From Bacillota bacterium (GTDB lineage Bacteria; Bacillota; Clostridia; Christensenellales; Aristaeellaceae), in the NCBI GenBank assembly GCA_023435435.1, contig JAEYRW010000198.1:1-42700 (forward strand): a stretch of DNA of 42,700 nt. The letters are read 5' to 3'. The position numbers and the translations under genes are program-made. The notes under the pieces are model-generated. The model had not been told where the DNA came from and searched no databases. It saw nothing but the letters and a program-made list of their open reading frames with translations. Positions 40,540 to 42,700 of this stretch are shown piece by piece. Numbering within the stretch: position 1 is the first letter of the stretch; each line of letters starts with the position of its first letter.

Positions 40540-41905
40540 CCTTTCTGTCGCCAAATGACAGAAGAAGATTCAAAAGAATGCCGAAGATGGCGGCGCCGGC
40601 GACGGCAGGAACGCCCAGGCCGAAGAAGTTGAGGGTTCCGCCGTAGGTGTAGTTGATGCCGAGGCCGATGACCATGATGCTCGCGATGACCGCGATGTTC
40701 TTGGAGGAGAACATGTCGCACTTGCGGTCGATGAGGATCGCGATGCCCTGCGCGGCGATGGCGCCGAACAGGTAGATCTCGAGGCCGCCGATGACCGCCA
40801 GGGGGATTCCGTAAATCACCTGAATGAGGGGCGTAAAGCAGCTCATGATCATGGCCATCACCGCCGCGACCATCAAAACCGGCACGCTGAACACGCGGGT
40901 AATGGCCATGGTGGAGATGTTCTCGCCGTAGTTGGTGCCTGCGGGGCCGCCGATGACGCCCGCGACCATGTCGCAGATACCGTCGCCGATGAGGTTGCGG
41001 TCGAGGAGGGAGACCATGTCGTACTTCTTGGAGGACTTCTTCTCGCGCGCCACGTCGTTGACGTAGATGTCAAGCTGGTAGACATGGGCCGTGGACTCGG
41101 GAATGGTGGCGATGGCGATGGGCATGATGGCCGCGATGGCCGCCCAGCTCGCCTTGGGGAAGGAGAACGCGGGCAGCGCGAAGACGGTGCCCTCGCCCAG
41201 CTTCCAGGTGGAAGCGGCAAGCGCCTGACCGGGCAGCTCGCGGAAGAAGTTGAAATCGCTGCCGCCGAACAGGTAGATCAGAAGGCCCGTGAGGCAGCCC
41301 ACCGCGGCGCCCAGAAGCAGCGGGAGCTGACCGAGGAAGCCTTTGAGATAACGGGAGAAGAAGACGGTGGAAAAGAACGTCGCCAGGGAGACGATCCACA
41401 CGACCTGGGACTGGCCCGCGGCCGGCGCGGCGTCCGCGAGGGCGTTGCCCGCGAGGGTCAAGCCGATGATCATCGCCACGGGGCCGGTCACGGACGGGGG
41501 CAGGATCTTCTCGACGATGTCGCGGCCCGCGACCTTCACCAGGAGACCCGCCGCGATGGACACGAGGCCCGAAGCCACGATGCCGAACTGCGCGATCTGG
41601 ATGCCCTCGGTGGGCAGAATGCCGCCGACCTTTTCAAAGCCCTGCGCGGCCATGAGGCCGGAGATGGCGGAAAGATACGCAAAGCTCGATCCGTAGTAGA
41701 GGGGAAGCTTTCTCCCGGTGATGAGGGTAAAGCAGAGCGTCGCAAGGCCGCTGGCAAAGATGGTGGTCGAAACCTGGAACCCGGTGATGAGCGCGACGGT
41801 GATGGTCGCGGGGAACATGACGACCACCTGCTGCAGGGCGTACAGCAAAAGTCGCCAAATCGGCGGTCTCTCGTCCGGCAGGTACCCGATCTTCTTCTTG
41901 TCCAT
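40526..41905 (-). CDS. uraA: Uracil permease (NCS2 nucleobase transporter)
   Basis: A 459-residue membrane protein of the NCS2/NAT family, moving uracil (possibly xanthine) with protons. It has about 14 hydrophobic segments, the conserved IPESTAHVYQLD (with the substrate Glu) and the later segment NLIGDGICDMVAGVIGGPAGTNYGENISTMAITRV typical of uracil permeases. The start ATG at 41905 follows GGAGGAG. Placement right behind pyrR identifies it as the uracil transporter of the pyr regulon. A short gap of 23 bp separates the genes. Confidence 0.95.
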   Translation of the reverse strand: MDKKKIGYLPDERPPIWRLLLYALQQVVVMFPATITVALITGFQVSTTIFASGLATLCFTLITGRKLPLYYGSSFAYLSAISGLMAAQGFEKVGGILPTEGIQIAQFGIVASGLVSIAAGLLVKVAGRDIVEKILPPSVTGPVAMIIGLTLAGNALADAAPAAGQSQVVWIVSLATFFSTVFFSRYLKGFLGQLPLLLGAAVGCLTGLLIYLFGGSDFNFFRELPGQALAASTWKLGEGTVFALPAFSFPKASWAAIAAIMPIAIATIPESTAHVYQLDIYVNDVAREKKSSKKYDMVSLLDRNLIGDGICDMVAGVIGGPAGTNYGENISTMAITRVFSVPVLMVAAVMAMIMSCFTPLIQVIYGIPLAVIGGLEIYLFGAIAAQGIAILIDRKCDMFSSKNIAVIASIMVIGLGINYTYGGTLNFFGLGVPAVAGAAIFGILLNLLLSFGDRKVAKE

Positions 41906-41928
41906 GAATCCTACTCCTCCTAAAACGG

Positions 41929-42477
41929 TCAGCCTCTATTTCCCAGCCCCATGAGGCACACGCGCGTCTCGCCGTCGAAGGGAGGCATGCGCACCTCGAT
42001 GAGCTCGGATTGCGATGTGGGAACGTTCTTCCCGACGTAGTCCGCCCGGATGGGCAGTTCCCGGTGGCCGCGGTCGACCAGCACCGCGAGCCGGATGGCC
42101 TTGGGCCGCCCGCAGGCGATCACCGCCTCCATGGCCGCGCGCGCGGTGCGCCCGGTGAAGAGCACGTCGTCGACCAGAATGATGGTGCGGCCCGTCACGT
42201 CGAAGGGAAGCTCCGGCTTGCGCCAGACGGGCGCTTCGCCCATGTGGGTCAAATCGTCGCGGTAATACTTGATGTCCATGCTGCCGCACGGCACGTCCGC
42301 GTCCTCGATCCGGGCGATGTCTTCGCGGATGATCTCCGCCAGCAACTCGCCCCGCCGCTTGATGCCCACGATGCACAAATCGCCCGTGCCCTTGTTCTTT
42401 TCGACGATTTCGTGGGAAATGCGCATCAACGCGCGGCGCATCGCCGTCTCGTCCATGATCTCGGCCTTGAACTCCAT
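41929..42477 (-). CDS. pyrR: PyrR, pyrimidine regulatory protein / uracil phosphoribosyltransferase
   Basis: A 182-residue protein that in Firmicutes binds pyr mRNA leaders and causes attenuation when UMP is high, and can make UMP from uracil and PRPP. The PRPP loop IILVDDVLFTGRTARAA is at about 99-115, with CIVGIKRRGELLAE (35-48) and DLTHMG typical of PyrR. The ATG at 42477 has GGAGGTGATC before it. The open frame continues upstream through the 96-bp tandem repeat but those residues are not part of the PyrR family. The gene and uraA form the pyr unit seen here. Confidence 0.95.
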   Translation of the reverse strand: MEFKAEIMDETAMRRALMRISHEIVEKNKGTGDLCIVGIKRRGELLAEIIREDIARIEDADVPCGSMDIKYYRDDLTHMGEAPVWRKPELPFDVTGRTIILVDDVLFTGRTARAAMEAVIACGRPKAIRLAVLVDRGHRELPIRADYVGKNVPTSQSELIEVRMPPFDGETRVCLMGLGNRG

Positions 42478-42483
42478 TTGATC

Positions 42484-42700
42484 ACCTCCGGGTTCGCCCG
42501 CCTTCGCCTCCGGCAAACGCGGGTTTCGGGCTGCGGTGCGCCGCGCGCCGTCCTCGCCCTCAAGTCCCGCTCGCGCGGGACCTCCGGGTTCGCCCGCCTT
42601 CGCCTCCGGCAAACGCGGGTTTCGGGCTGCGGTGCGCCGCGCGCCGTCCTCGCCCTCAAGTCCCGCTCGCGCGGGACCTCCGGGTTCGCCCGCCTTCGCC
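42484..42700. repeat. 96-bp perfect tandem repeat, two full copies plus a partial one
   Basis: Units start at 42484, 42580 and 42676 (the last cut by the window edge) and are identical where they can be compared. Each unit ends, on the minus strand, in GGAGGT, so each presents a Shine-Dalgarno sequence, the last being that of pyrR. Each contains a hairpin GTCCCGC-TCGC-GCGGGAC and the core GCCTCCGGCAAAC shared with the hairpin block at 23.8 kb. The unit length is 32 codons, in frame with pyrR. No gene is seen beyond pyrR. Confidence 0.9.

Noticed and set aside
42478..42612. N-terminal extension of PyrR encoded by the repeat
   Set aside because: The ATG at 42477 has a perfectly placed GGAGGTGATC and PyrR homologues begin here; the extension is repetitive Pro/Gly/Arg.
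42484..42700. CRISPR array at the right edge
   Set aside because: The 96-bp units are identical through their whole length, so there are no spacers, and no cas genes are present.

Overview
The window is a GC-rich chromosomal segment from a bacterium that reads as a Gram-positive Clostridia-type Firmicute. The evidence is Shine-Dalgarno sequences of the GGAGG type before most genes, sigma-A promoters of the TTGACA-N17-TATAAT type, PyrR next to a uracil permease, and gene content typical of anaerobic gut or rumen Firmicutes (oligoendopeptidase F, MATE exporters, GH51 arabinofuranosidase, ROK kinase, YibE/F proteins). A Christensenellales- or Oscillospirales-like gut lineage is plausible, but nothing here fixes the genus. 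There is no rRNA, tRNA, CRISPR array, phage or transposase gene. The one RNA gene is the signal recognition particle RNA at about 26.2 kb.

Layout, 0-16 kb: a diguanylate cyclase (cut by the left edge) lies behind a beta-lactamase-fold serine hydrolase on the minus strand. A divergent AraC regulator and a MATE exporter follow. Next come a secreted protein of unknown role, then a nucleoside hydrolase/ROK kinase pair, PepF, an alkyladenine DNA glycosylase divergent from an EstA-type esterase, a second MATE exporter, a small acidic protein coupled to a Cys-rich protein, an acetyl-esterase-like hydrolase with a uridine kinase-like protein, and a self-regulated MarR/flavin reductase operon.

16-24.7 kb: a tight minus-strand operon carries six genes. 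In transcript order they are VOC protein, a ParB/Srx-like domain fused to a SAM methyltransferase, an Rsm22-type Fe-S methyltransferase, a flavodoxin-fold reductase, DUF1697 and a P-loop kinase. The last five are joined by stop/start overlaps. Upstream of it lies the polyphosphate operon ppx-ppk1. Then comes a roughly 600-base non-coding block made almost entirely of perfect hairpins, including one set that closes into a four-way junction.

24-33.8 kb: a TetR regulator with a strong palindromic operator and a histidine phosphatase, an RibD/DHFR-like reductase, the SRP RNA, a double GNAT protein, gpmA, an ABC-2 transporter, and a LacI-controlled operon (LacI, Gfo/Idh/MocA dehydrogenase, two YibE/F membrane proteins). 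33.8-42.7 kb: a divergent MarR region controls two half-size ABC exporters plus a DsrE-like protein on one side and GH51 arabinofuranosidase on the other. A GNAT acetyltransferase and pyrR-uracil permease follow. The right edge is a perfect 96-bp tandem repeat immediately before pyrR.

The most unusual items are the hairpin array at 23.7-24.1 kb, the 96-bp repeat at the pyrR start, the ParB-like/methyltransferase fusion and its operon, and a pair of matching palindromic elements at 5.25 and 24.07 kb. No obviously new defence or mobile system could be demonstrated; these are leads.
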